From NCBI GenBank assembly GCA_036677085.1, contig JAKFFI010000036.1:62001-126000 (forward strand): a stretch of DNA of 64,000 nucleotides, read 5' to 3'. Of the stretch, positions 45,805-53,495 are shown piece by piece. This DNA comes from JAGPUQ01 sp036677085 (lineage in GTDB: Bacteria > Pseudomonadota > Gammaproteobacteria > Pseudomonadales > Porticoccaceae). The position numbers and the translations under genes were made by a program. Numbering within the stretch: position 1 is the stretch's first letter; every line of letters starts with the position of its first letter. A model generated the notes under the pieces. The model ran no database searches and had not been told where the DNA came from. It saw nothing but the letters and a program-made list of their open reading frames with translations.

Positions 45805-46917
45805 TCAGCCCAGGCCCCGCCGCAGGCGCCACACGCTCAGCGCAAGCAGTGCGCTGCCGATCGCCGCCATGGCGACGAGCCGCGGCCAAAGCACATCGAG
45901 TCCCACCCCCTTGAGGAACAACCCCAGCACCGCGTCCATGTAGTGGCGCAGCGGACTCAGTTCGGTCAGGTATTGCAGCCAGAGCGGCATGCTCTCCAGC
46001 GGCACGATGGTGCCGGACAGAAACAGCAGCGGCATCAGCGCCAGCATCGAGATCAGCAACGCCTGTTGCAGCGTGTCGGATACCGCTGCCACCAGAATGC
46101 CGATGCCCAGACTGCTCAACAAGAATACGCCCGACATCAGCAGAAACAGCGGCAGGCTGCCGCGCAGCGGCACGCCGACCGCGGTCGCCACCAGCAGACT
46201 CGGGAACAGCGCCAGCAGGCCGACCAGCAGCGGCGGCAACAGCTTGGCGACGACCATCTCGCCGGGCGACACCGGGGTCACCAACAGCTGTTCCAGCGTA
46301 CCCGACTCCTTCTCGCGCACGATGCCCGCCGCGGCGGTGATCACCCCCACCATCATGCCGGCCAGCGCCATCATCGACAGCACCATGAAGTAGCCGTAGT
46401 CGAGTTCGGAGTTGTACCAGACGCGCGGGCGATGCTCGATCGGCGCGGCGGGTGCACCCTGCACCGCCGCGCGCTCGATGGCAAAGTTCTGCACGATGCG
46501 CTGGGCATAGCCCTGGGCGACGCTCGCGGCATTGGCATTGGCGCCGTCGAGCAGCAACTGCACACTCGCGGTCTCGCCGCGGGCGAGCTGGCGGGAGAAC
46601 TCTTTCGGGATGACCACCGCCGCCAGCGTCTCGCCCCGATCGAGTTGCCGCGCCGCTTCCGCGTCGGTAGCGGTGGCGTGGCTGACGCTGAAATAGCCCG
46701 AACTGGCGAAGTCCTGCCGCAGCGCGCGGCTCTCGGCCGAGCCGGAGAGATCCACGAACACCGTCGGCAGGTTGCGCACATCGAAGGACATGGCTGTGGT
46801 GCACATCAGCACCTCGCCGGTGTAGAGGTAAAGAATCAACGCCAGCATGGCGCGGGCATTCAGGAACTGGATCAGCTCCTTGCGCACCAGCCCCGCGAAT
46901 CTGCGCCCGCCGCCCAT
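45805..46917 (-). CDS. ABC-2 type transporter permease, second subunit (YhhJ/YbhR type)
   Basis: The 370-residue permease has an N-terminal membrane helix (about 20-40), a periplasmic loop with the RGETLAAVVIPKEFSR motif, and five C-terminal helices starting near SELDYGYFMVLSMMALAG. KESGTLEQLLVTPVSP is the ABC-2 coupling segment. It forms the channel with the preceding permease and is energised by the double ATPase. Its ATG overlaps the previous stop by one base. Confidence 0.93.
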   Translation of the reverse strand: MGGGRRFAGLVRKELIQFLNARAMLALILYLYTGEVLMCTTAMSFDVRNLPTVFVDLSGSAESRALRQDFASSGYFSVSHATATDAEAARQLDRGETLAAVVIPKEFSRQLARGETASVQLLLDGANANAASVAQGYAQRIVQNFAIERAAVQGAPAAPIEHRPRVWYNSELDYGYFMVLSMMALAGMMVGVITAAAGIVREKESGTLEQLLVTPVSPGEMVVAKLLPPLLVGLLALFPSLLVATAVGVPLRGSLPLFLLMSGVFLLSSLGIGILVAAVSDTLQQALLISMLALMPLLFLSGTIVPLESMPLWLQYLTELSPLRHYMDAVLGLFLKGVGLDVLWPRLVAMAAIGSALLALSVWRLRRGLG

Positions 46918-48044
46918 CACGCCACCTTCTTGCGAAACAGGCGCGTGGTGAGTGCGAACACCAGCAGCGTGTACAGCGTGAGCGCCAGAAACTGCGGCCA
47001 CAGTACATCGATCCCGACGCCCTTCATGGCGATGCCGCGCACGATCTCGATGAAATACCGGGCCGGGAAAAGATAGGTGTAAAGCTGGAACATCAGCGGC
47101 ATGGTGAAGATCGGGAACAGCAGCCCGGAAAACAGGAACGATGGCATCAGGGTGGCGAGCAGCGCCAGCAACATGGCGACCAGCTGGCTGCGGGTGACGC
47201 TGGAGATGAGCAGCCCCAGCCCCACGGTGCAGAATACATAGATGACCGTGGCCCCCAGAAACAGCGGAAAGCTGCCCAGAAACGGGATATGGAACCACCA
47301 CAGGCCGCCGGCCAGGACCATCAACATTTCCAGAAAGGCGATGCCGGCATAGGGCAGCATCTTGCCGGCGATGAACTCGTACGGCCGGATCGGCGATACG
47401 AAGATCTGCTGGACCGAGCCCGCCTCCTTCTCGCGCACCACCGCCAGCGCGGTGAGCAGCGGCGGAAAGGCCATCAGGATGGCGCCGAGCAGGCCGAGCA
47501 CGATGGTGTTGCGGCTCTCCAGCGATGCATTGAACCAGACCCGACTTTCCACCCGCACCGCCGACGGCGGCGCGCCGCCGTGCGCGGCCAGGCGCATCGC
47601 CGCCCGCTCGAAGGCATAGTCCTGGATGATCGCCTCGGCGTAACCGACCACCACCATCGCCGTGGCGGAAAACGAGCCGTCGGTGACCGTCTGCACCACC
47701 GCTGTTTCGCCGCGGACGAGCTTGCGCTCGAAATCCTCCGGGATGATCAACACCAGGGTCGCGCGACCGCCGTCGAGCAGCGCGGCAATCTCGCCCTGGG
47801 CGTGAACCTCGTGGCTGCGCTTGAAGTAACCGGAGTGCGGGAAGCGCTCGGCCAGGGCGCGGCTGGCGGCGCTGCGGTCCTGATCGTAGACCGCCAGGCG
47901 CGCATCCCTGACATCCAGCGACAGCGCCGCGCCGAACAAATACAGCATCAGCAGCGGCAGCACCGCCGCGACCGCAATGGTGACCGGGTCGCGGCGGATC
48001 TCGCGCAGCTCCTTCCAGGCGATGGTCCAGATCAGGCTGCGCAT
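46917..48044 (-). CDS. ABC-2 type transporter permease, first subunit
   Basis: The 375-residue protein has the same architecture as its neighbour: an N-terminal helix, a periplasmic domain (DFERKLVRGETAVVQ) and five C-terminal helices with KEAGSVQQIFVSPIRP. The two permeases presumably form a heterodimer. The ATG at 48044 overlaps the ATPase stop by one base (TGATG); a GTG at 48047 would add one residue. Confidence 0.93.
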   Translation of the reverse strand: MRSLIWTIAWKELREIRRDPVTIAVAAVLPLLMLYLFGAALSLDVRDARLAVYDQDRSAASRALAERFPHSGYFKRSHEVHAQGEIAALLDGGRATLVLIIPEDFERKLVRGETAVVQTVTDGSFSATAMVVVGYAEAIIQDYAFERAAMRLAAHGGAPPSAVRVESRVWFNASLESRNTIVLGLLGAILMAFPPLLTALAVVREKEAGSVQQIFVSPIRPYEFIAGKMLPYAGIAFLEMLMVLAGGLWWFHIPFLGSFPLFLGATVIYVFCTVGLGLLISSVTRSQLVAMLLALLATLMPSFLFSGLLFPIFTMPLMFQLYTYLFPARYFIEIVRGIAMKGVGIDVLWPQFLALTLYTLLVFALTTRLFRKKVA

Positions 48045-50008
48045 CACGCCTGCCCACCGCCGGCCGCGTCCAGACGTGCCTGCTCCATCTGGATGAAGGT
48101 CATGAACACGTCCTCGATGCCGAGCGGCACCGGCTCGAGGCGCTGCACCCGATGGCCGGCGGCCTCAAGGCGGGCGAGCAGCTGCGGCTGCGCTGCCGCC
48201 GCATCGTCCACCAGCAGGTGCAGGCGGTCGCCGAAAAACGACACCTGCACGTCGGGCTCGTCACCCAGCAGCGCCAGCGCCGCGATCGGCCGGTCGCATT
48301 CGAGTTCGAGCATTTCGCCGGCACGCATGCCCTCGCACAACGCCCGCGGCGAGCCGAGCGCGATCAGGCGGCCGTTGTGGAGCAGGCCCAGGGTGTGGCA
48401 GTGCTCGGCCTCGTCCATGTAGTGGGTGGTCACGAACACCGTCACGCCGCGCCCGGCGAGTTCGCCGATCAAGTCCCAGAAGCCCCGCCGCGACAGCGGG
48501 TCCACCCCGGCGGTGGGCTCGTCGAGAAACAGCACATCGGGCTCGTGCAGCACGGCGCAGGCCAGCGCCAGGCGCTGCTTGATCCCGCCCGACAGCGCGC
48601 CGGTGAGCCGGGCTTCCTCCCCTTGCAGCCCGGCGAGTTGCAAGGCCCAGGCGCGGCGCGCCGCAAGTTTCGCCCGCGGCACCTGATAGACGCCGGCGAA
48701 GAAGTCGAGGTTCTCGCCCACCGACAGATCGTCATAGAGCGAGAAGCGCTGCGACATGTAGCCGATGCGGCTGCGCAGTGCGCGGGCGTCGGTGCCGAGC
48801 CGGATGCCGGCGACCGTCGCCTGTCCGGCGCTCGGGGTGAGCAGGCCGCACAGCATCTTGATAGTGGTGGTCTTGCCGGAGCCGTTCGGGCCCAGAAAAC
48901 CGAAAATCTCGCCGCGGCGCACGCGCAGGCTGATCCGGTCCACCGCCGTGAACTTGCCAAAGCGCATGCTGAGCTCATCCACGGCAACGGCGTCGCCCTC
49001 CGCCACCGGCCGCGCCTCGGCGGGCGCCGCGACGGCGGCCGGGGCCGCCGGCAACAGCGCCACGAACACGTCTTCGAGGCTCGCCGCGACCGACCGTGCG
49101 CTGTCCACCTCGACGCCTTCGCCCGCCAGCGCGGCGCGCCAGGCCGCATCGTCGGACTCCGCCGCGCGCAGGTGCAGGCGCTCGCCGACCGCGTAGGGCC
49201 GGCTCTGCGGCAACACGCGCTGGATTGCCGCAAGCGCACGGCGCTGTGGGCGCGCCGCAATTTCAAGCATCCGTCCCGAACCGGCGCGCAGCGCGCGCGG
49301 CGTGTCGCAGGCGATGCGGCGCCCCTCGTGCAGCAGCGCGACGCGGGTGCAACGCTCGGCCTCGTCCATGTAGGGCGTGGAGACAACGATGGTGGTGCCC
49401 GCGGTGAGCGCCCGGTAGAGGATGTTCCAGAACTCGCGCCGCGACACCGGGTCCACGCCGGTGGTGGGCTCGTCGAGGATCAGCAGCGGCGGCGCGTGGA
49501 TCAGGGCGCAGCACAGCGCGAGCTTTTTCTGCATGCCGCCGGACAGCAGGCGCGCCGGCCGCTGGCGATGGCGGCCCAGACGTGCGAAGGCGAGCAGCTC
49601 GGCCTTGCGCGCGGCGCCTTCCGGGCCGGGTACCCGGTGCAGCGCGGCGAAGAAATCCAGGTTCTCATCCACCGTCAGACGGCCGTAGAGGCTGAAGCTC
49701 TGCGACATGTAGCCGATGCGGGCGGTGAGCTGCGCCGCGTCGCGCACGCTGTCGTACCCGAGCACCTTGGCGTGTCCTTCGCTCGGGTCGAGCAGGCCGG
49801 CGAGAATCTGTAGCGTGGTGGTCTTGCCGGCGCCGTCCGAGCCCAGCAGCCCGAACACCTCGCCGCCGCGCACATCGAGGTCGAGGCCGGTCAAGGCGGC
49901 TCGGCCGCCGTAGCGCCGGCCGAGCCCGCGGGCCTCGATCACCCACTCTGGCAGCGCGCCCCGGCCAGTGGCCGCCGGCGCGGGATCGGGATGCGCGGGA
50001 GCGACCAT
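48044..50008 (-). CDS. Double ABC ATPase (RbbA/YhiH N-terminal part-like)
   Basis: This 654-residue protein contains two complete ABC domains. Domain 1 has Walker A GSDGAGKTT 56-64 and LSGGMQKK 155-162. Domain 2 has Walker A GPNGSGKTT 373-381 and LSGGIKQR 472-479, with LDEPTAGVDP. The Asp in the first P-loop is also seen in RbbA-like proteins. In E. coli RbbA the ATPases are fused to a permease; here the permeases are separate genes. The ATG at 50008 is chosen; the open frame to 50122 overlaps the adaptor gene. Confidence 0.94.
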   Translation of the reverse strand: MVAPAHPDPAPAATGRGALPEWVIEARGLGRRYGGRAALTGLDLDVRGGEVFGLLGSDGAGKTTTLQILAGLLDPSEGHAKVLGYDSVRDAAQLTARIGYMSQSFSLYGRLTVDENLDFFAALHRVPGPEGAARKAELLAFARLGRHRQRPARLLSGGMQKKLALCCALIHAPPLLILDEPTTGVDPVSRREFWNILYRALTAGTTIVVSTPYMDEAERCTRVALLHEGRRIACDTPRALRAGSGRMLEIAARPQRRALAAIQRVLPQSRPYAVGERLHLRAAESDDAAWRAALAGEGVEVDSARSVAASLEDVFVALLPAAPAAVAAPAEARPVAEGDAVAVDELSMRFGKFTAVDRISLRVRRGEIFGFLGPNGSGKTTTIKMLCGLLTPSAGQATVAGIRLGTDARALRSRIGYMSQRFSLYDDLSVGENLDFFAGVYQVPRAKLAARRAWALQLAGLQGEEARLTGALSGGIKQRLALACAVLHEPDVLFLDEPTAGVDPLSRRGFWDLIGELAGRGVTVFVTTHYMDEAEHCHTLGLLHNGRLIALGSPRALCEGMRAGEMLELECDRPIAALALLGDEPDVQVSFFGDRLHLLVDDAAAAQPQLLARLEAAGHRVQRLEPVPLGIEDVFMTFIQMEQARLDAAGGGQA

Positions 50009-50060
50009 CAACCCGACCCCGCCACACATCTCCCGCGCGGGATGGGGCCACAAGATCGCG

Positions 50061-51020
50061 TCACCGGGGCACCACCAGTTGTTGCGGCCAGGGTACGTCG
50101 GGCTGCCAGCGCAGCCAGGCATCGGCCGGCATGCCGGGCTTCAGGTAACCCTCCGGGTTGTCCACCGCCAGCACCACGCCGAACACCAGGCGGGCGCGCT
50201 CGTCGGGCATGTGGATGTCCTTGGGCGTGAACTGGGCGCGCGGGTCCACCCGCGCCACGCGGGCATCGAAATAGCGCTCCGGGAAGGCGTCCACACGCAC
50301 CCGCGCCGGGCCGTCCAGCTTGATCTTGCCGATCTGGCTCTCGGGCAGGTAGACCTTCAGTTCGATACGGGTCAGATCGGCCATCACCGCCACTGTGCGT
50401 CCCGGAGTTGCGAGTTCGCCCACCTCGACGCCCTTGGTTAGCACGGTGCCGGCGGCGGGGGCGCGGATCACGGCCTTGCCCAGCTGCGAGCGCAGTAGTT
50501 CGACCTCGCGCGCGGCGGCCTCCTGTTGCGCCGCCGCCTGCTCCTGGCGCGCCGTAAGCGCCTCGACCAGACCCTGGGCCTCGCGCTGCTGGTTCTCGGC
50601 GCGCTCGAGCAGTTGCGCGGATACGTTGCCGGCCGCGCCGAGCTGGCGATAGCGCGCGAGATCGGTCTGCGCTGTGGCGAGGTGATGACGGGCGGTGTCG
50701 ATCTGGCGGGCGACGTCGGCCCGGGCGCTCTGGGCGGCCAGGGCATTGGCCTCGGCCCGCCGCAGACGCGTGGTCAGATCGGTGGTGTCGAGCCGCACCA
50801 GCACCGCATCCGCCGCCACTGTGCGGCCCTCCACCAGCGCGCTGTCCAGTACCCGCCCGGTCACCTCGGCACTGACCGTCACCTCGGTCGCCTCGATGCG
50901 CCCGTTGCCGTAGAGCAGACCCGGTGGCAAGGTCGGCGGCGCCAGCCACAGGAACAGCACGTACGACACCGCCGCGAGACCGAGTATGCCGGCCAGCGTC
51001 CACATCCAGCTTTTGCGCAT
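50061..51020 (-). CDS. HlyD-family adaptor (YhiI type) of the ABC-2 exporter
   Basis: The 319-residue protein has one N-terminal membrane anchor (about 7-27), a barrel-sandwich half-motif (NGRIEATEVTVSAEVTGRV), a coiled-coil hairpin (about 75-175, rich in Ala/Gln/Glu), and IRAPAAGTVLTKGVEVGE. It links the ABC-2 exporter to an outer-membrane channel. ATG 51020 has GGAG at the best distance; ATG 51026 is also in frame. First gene of the adaptor, ATPase, permease, permease operon. Confidence 0.93.
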   Translation of the reverse strand: MRKSWMWTLAGILGLAAVSYVLFLWLAPPTLPPGLLYGNGRIEATEVTVSAEVTGRVLDSALVEGRTVAADAVLVRLDTTDLTTRLRRAEANALAAQSARADVARQIDTARHHLATAQTDLARYRQLGAAGNVSAQLLERAENQQREAQGLVEALTARQEQAAAQQEAAAREVELLRSQLGKAVIRAPAAGTVLTKGVEVGELATPGRTVAVMADLTRIELKVYLPESQIGKIKLDGPARVRVDAFPERYFDARVARVDPRAQFTPKDIHMPDERARLVFGVVLAVDNPEGYLKPGMPADAWLRWQPDVPWPQQLVVPR

Positions 51021-51144
51021 CGTCATTCTCCAATCAGCGCTTGTGTCAGAGATGCAGCCGCGGTCATCAGCGCCGCACGGCTTCTGAAGCCTGGGCATCG
51101 TGACATCCCCGCCATCCGGTGTCCTCGCTCGCTCGATATCGGCG

Positions 51145-51789
51145 TCATGCCGCGACGACACTACCCCGGCTGCTTCTGAAGTACAGATACACCACACCAC
51201 TCAGCATCGCCGCAAAGAAACACCAGACGGATATGAACCACACCGCGTAGAACCCGTAAGCCGCGAGGAAGGACAGCAATGCGACGACGCCAAATGCCAC
51301 CACCGCCTTATGGCTCGAGAAAAACAGGCTGATGCAGGTCGCTGCCAAATACCCCCCCATCACGACCGGAGCGTAAAAATGCGGGGACACATACAGGATA
51401 TGCCCGCCTATCGCTTCGGCCCGGACCGAAAAAAGGACCAGGATGTACAACAGATACAGACCGACCGCCGCCCCGACCCACAGGAATGCCAATAGCGCCT
51501 TTCTGCGCCACGGCACCGGCTCCAGCAACAGAACCGCGAGCGGCACATGGATCGGCCACAGCACATGGGAGAACAGCGAGTAGAGCTGCGCCATGAACGC
51601 ATTGAGCTGCGGCGCATCGTGCCGAAAGCCGAGCCAGATGACCCCTTCGACGAGCTGCTGCACTCCGAACAGCACCGGGATCAGCGCAAAGGGCAGTTCG
51701 GTCTTGCGGACGGCTTTTTTTACGGTTACCGCGCCAACGGCGAGCAGGGCTGTTCCGGCGATCAAACTTGCTGAGGCAGAGAAACACAT
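51145..51789 (-). CDS. DUF6629 family membrane protein
   Basis: The 214-residue protein begins MCFSASASLIAGTALLAVG, typical of the DUF6629 family, and has about seven membrane helices. Conserved-looking positions are the early Cys2, PFALIPVLFGVQQLVEGVIW and WPIHVPLAVLLLEP. Function is unknown. The open frame continues upstream to 51999 but reads through Arg/Pro-rich sequence overlapping the next gene, so the ATG at 51789 is preferred. Confidence 0.85.
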   Translation of the reverse strand: MCFSASASLIAGTALLAVGAVTVKKAVRKTELPFALIPVLFGVQQLVEGVIWLGFRHDAPQLNAFMAQLYSLFSHVLWPIHVPLAVLLLEPVPWRRKALLAFLWVGAAVGLYLLYILVLFSVRAEAIGGHILYVSPHFYAPVVMGGYLAATCISLFFSSHKAVVAFGVVALLSFLAAYGFYAVWFISVWCFFAAMLSGVVYLYFRSSRGSVVAA

Positions 51790-51928
51790 CGGGCTCGTCT
51801 GGGTTGGGGGGCGCCGACCGGGGTCGGATACGGCGTGGGCAACAGGCCGGAATCGCCAGCCAGTCTCGTTGTGCGGCAGCGCCCGACCTGCGGGGGCGAG
51901 CGCTGGCGTGCTCATGGGGCCGGTTCGG

Positions 51929-52582
51929 CTAGCCGGCCGGATTGGCGGCGCCCCGCCAGCGAGGAAAAAACGCCGGCACCCGCGCCGCGTACGCTGCATA
52001 CTCGGCGCCGAAGGCCGCCACCTCGCGCTCCTCGCGCCGCGCCAGGCGCAGGTACATGAACACCAGGATCGGAAACATGGTGAGCGTCACCAGCGTCGGC
52101 CATTGCAGCAGAAAACCGAACATGATCAGCACGAAGCCGTCGTACTGTGGGTGGCGCACGCGGGCGTAGGGTCCGGTCGTGGCCAGTCGATGGGTGCGCT
52201 GAACCGCGAACAACACTTTCCACGCCGCCGCCAGCAGCCAGAAGCCGCCGCCGATGAACGCCGCGCTGAGCAGGTGAAACGGCCCGAAGTGAGGATTTCC
52301 CTGCCAGCCGAAGAGCATCTCCAGCAGGTGCCCGGAGTCGTGCGCGAACCAGTCCACGCCCGGAAAGCGGCTCGATAGCCAGCCGGAAAGCAGGTAAATC
52401 GTCAGTGGAAAGCCATACATCTCCGCGAAATACGCCACCAGAAAAGCGGAAAACGCCCCGAAGGAGCGCCAGTCGCGCGAACTCTGCGGCTTGGCGAAGC
52501 TGAAGGCGAAAATGATGAATATCAGCGCGTTGATAATCACCAGAGACCACAGGCCGTAGGCGGGCGGGGATGCGGAATCCAT
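51929..52582 (-). CDS. PEMT/ICMT-type membrane methyltransferase family protein
   Basis: The 217-residue integral membrane protein has about five helices and the family motif region TGPYARVRHPQYDGFVLIMFG, which binds S-adenosylmethionine in isoprenylcysteine carboxyl methyltransferases. YLRLARREEREVAAFGAEYAAYAARVP is the matching C-terminal segment. The natural substrate is unknown (bacteria lack prenylated CaaX proteins). Homologues are frequent in metal-resistance islands beside DUF2933 genes, as here; this is recollection of gene neighbourhoods. Confidence 0.88.
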   Translation of the reverse strand: MDSASPPAYGLWSLVIINALIFIIFAFSFAKPQSSRDWRSFGAFSAFLVAYFAEMYGFPLTIYLLSGWLSSRFPGVDWFAHDSGHLLEMLFGWQGNPHFGPFHLLSAAFIGGGFWLLAAAWKVLFAVQRTHRLATTGPYARVRHPQYDGFVLIMFGFLLQWPTLVTLTMFPILVFMYLRLARREEREVAAFGAEYAAYAARVPAFFPRWRGAANPAG

Positions 52583-52803
52583 TGGGAATCTCCTTCGGTC
52601 GCGTCATGGGAGCGGCCGCGTGGCCGGTGGTTATGCCGATCGCTGTCGGCGCGCCTGGTCCTGGCGCGTCATCGCGGCGCTCGCCCTTGGCGGACCACCC
52701 AAGGGTGACGGTATTCGAATTCCGCGCGGGTGACCCGGGGTGCTCTGGCGCATGCCCGGTGATCATGGCCACGGGCAGCACGCCCACATAGATCGTCATG
52801 CCG

Positions 52804-52914
52804 TCAGAGTGAGCGGCTGGCCGGGGTAACGGGGGTCGCCGCGGCGCTGGCGGCGAAGATCAGCAGCAACGCGGCAGTGCCAAGGCGTAGTGCGGTTGTC
52901 ATATTGCTACCCAT
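52804..52914 (-). CDS. Possible small secreted peptide overlapping the DUF2933 gene
   Basis: A 36-codon frame (MGSNMTTALRLGTAALLLIF, then AASAAATPVTPASRSL) is almost entirely a signal peptide with the likely cleavage after ASAAA, leaving about ten residues. The first ATG overlaps the DUF2933 stop by eight bases; a second ATG is at 52902. It may be translationally coupled. It could instead be the leftover start of a decayed secreted protein. Confidence 0.4.
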   Translation of the reverse strand: MGSNMTTALRLGTAALLLIFAASAAATPVTPASRSL

Positions 52915-53170
52915 CGTCCCGCTTACCGTTGCCGGTTGCAGTTCGGTCACCACGGCGGTCGCCGTGCCCCCCATGCCCTCCGTGGTGAAACAGATGCATC
53001 AGGGGACAGGCGAGCAGCAGGAGAAAGGGCAGGTAGCCGAGAAAGGGCAACAGGTGCGCCCGATGCTCGGTAACCAGAAAAAACCCGCCGATCGCCAAAA
53101 AGCCGATCAGCACCCAGTTGCTTCTCCGGCCGTGTGGGCGGCGGCCGTCTGCATCCTGTTCATTGTCCAT
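52907..53170 (-). CDS. DUF2933 domain-containing membrane protein
   Basis: This 87-residue protein has a polar N-terminus, two short hydrophobic helices (about 19-33 and 40-58) and a His/Gly-rich tail (HLFHHGGHGGHGD) that could bind metal ions. DUF2933 proteins of this size are commonly found in copper or silver resistance clusters. It lies between a CopA-like ATPase region and a methyltransferase gene on the same strand. Confidence 0.88.
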   Translation of the reverse strand: MDNEQDADGRRPHGRRSNWVLIGFLAIGGFFLVTEHRAHLLPFLGYLPFLLLLACPLMHLFHHGGHGGHGDRRGDRTATGNGKRDDG

Positions 53171-53195
53171 GGCGTACTTCCTCGATTAACCGGTT

Positions 53196-53227
53196 GACAC
53201 CCCCGGCGGGCGAGCGGCGGGGGTGTC
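53196..53227. other. 9-bp perfect hairpin upstream of the DUF2933 gene
   Basis: gacaccccc (53196-53204) and gggggtgtc (53219-53227) pair around a 14-base loop. There is no T-run on the minus strand. It may be a terminator-like element after the remnant genes or a regulatory hairpin in the DUF2933 leader. Confidence 0.5.
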
Positions 53228-53285
53228 ACCGTCTGGTCCATCGTCATTTGCATCCTGCGCTATCCACGCCGTACCGTCTGGTCCA
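53228..53285. repeat. 13-bp direct repeat beside the gene remnants
   Basis: accgtctggtcca occurs at 53228-53240 and again at 53273-53285. It lies right next to the two gene remnants at 53292-53467 and could be a scar of the recombination that produced them. Confidence 0.8.
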
Positions 53286-53291
53286 CCCGGC

Positions 53292-53354
53292 TCACGCGGC
53301 CGCCAGTTGCTTGCGCTTCAGCAGCGCCAAATTCACGATCACCGACAGGGAGCT
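53292..53354 (-). pseudogene. Remnant of a P-type ATPase C-terminus
   Basis: The minus strand reads (G)AASSLSVIVNLALLKRKQL..AAA and a stop. This resembles the last residues of heavy-metal P-type ATPases (compare SSVSVVGNALRLRRATV at the end of the intact ATPase next door). Nothing of the remaining ATPase is attached; the sequence directly upstream belongs to an ATP synthase fragment. Confidence 0.6.
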
Positions 53355-53356
53355 CG

Positions 53357-53467
53357 CAGCACCCGGCCCAGGCAATCGGCCGACACCGGCACGTGCAGCG
53401 GCGCGCCGGTGTCGTACACCGCCATGCCGCGCCTCAGCTCGCTGGTGCCGTGCAGCGTCACCGCTCG
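53357..53467 (-). pseudogene. Remnant of an F/N-type ATPase beta subunit (atpD)
   Basis: The minus-strand frame reads RAVTLHGTSELRRGMAVYDT followed by GAPLHVPVSADCLGRVL. This corresponds to the N-terminal part of ATP synthase beta subunits (VRTIALDGTEGLRRG..VLDTGAPI.VPVG..TLGRI). The form with VYDTGAPL is more like the alternative Na+-type N-ATPase beta subunit, by memory. Only about 37 residues survive, out of about 470, with no start and no neighbouring atp genes. Confidence 0.7.
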
Positions 53468-53495
53468 GAGGCGATCACCACCACTGGCCACTGCG

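Noticed and set aside
51790..51999. N-terminal extension of the DUF6629 protein
   Set aside because: Arg/Pro-rich, overlaps the methyltransferase gene, and the family starts with MCFSAS at 51789.
52583..52799. Minus-strand frame beginning MTIYVGVLPVAMITG
   Set aside because: The first part is unlike any family I know and the frame continues as antisense-type sequence inside the methyltransferase gene; no ribosome site.
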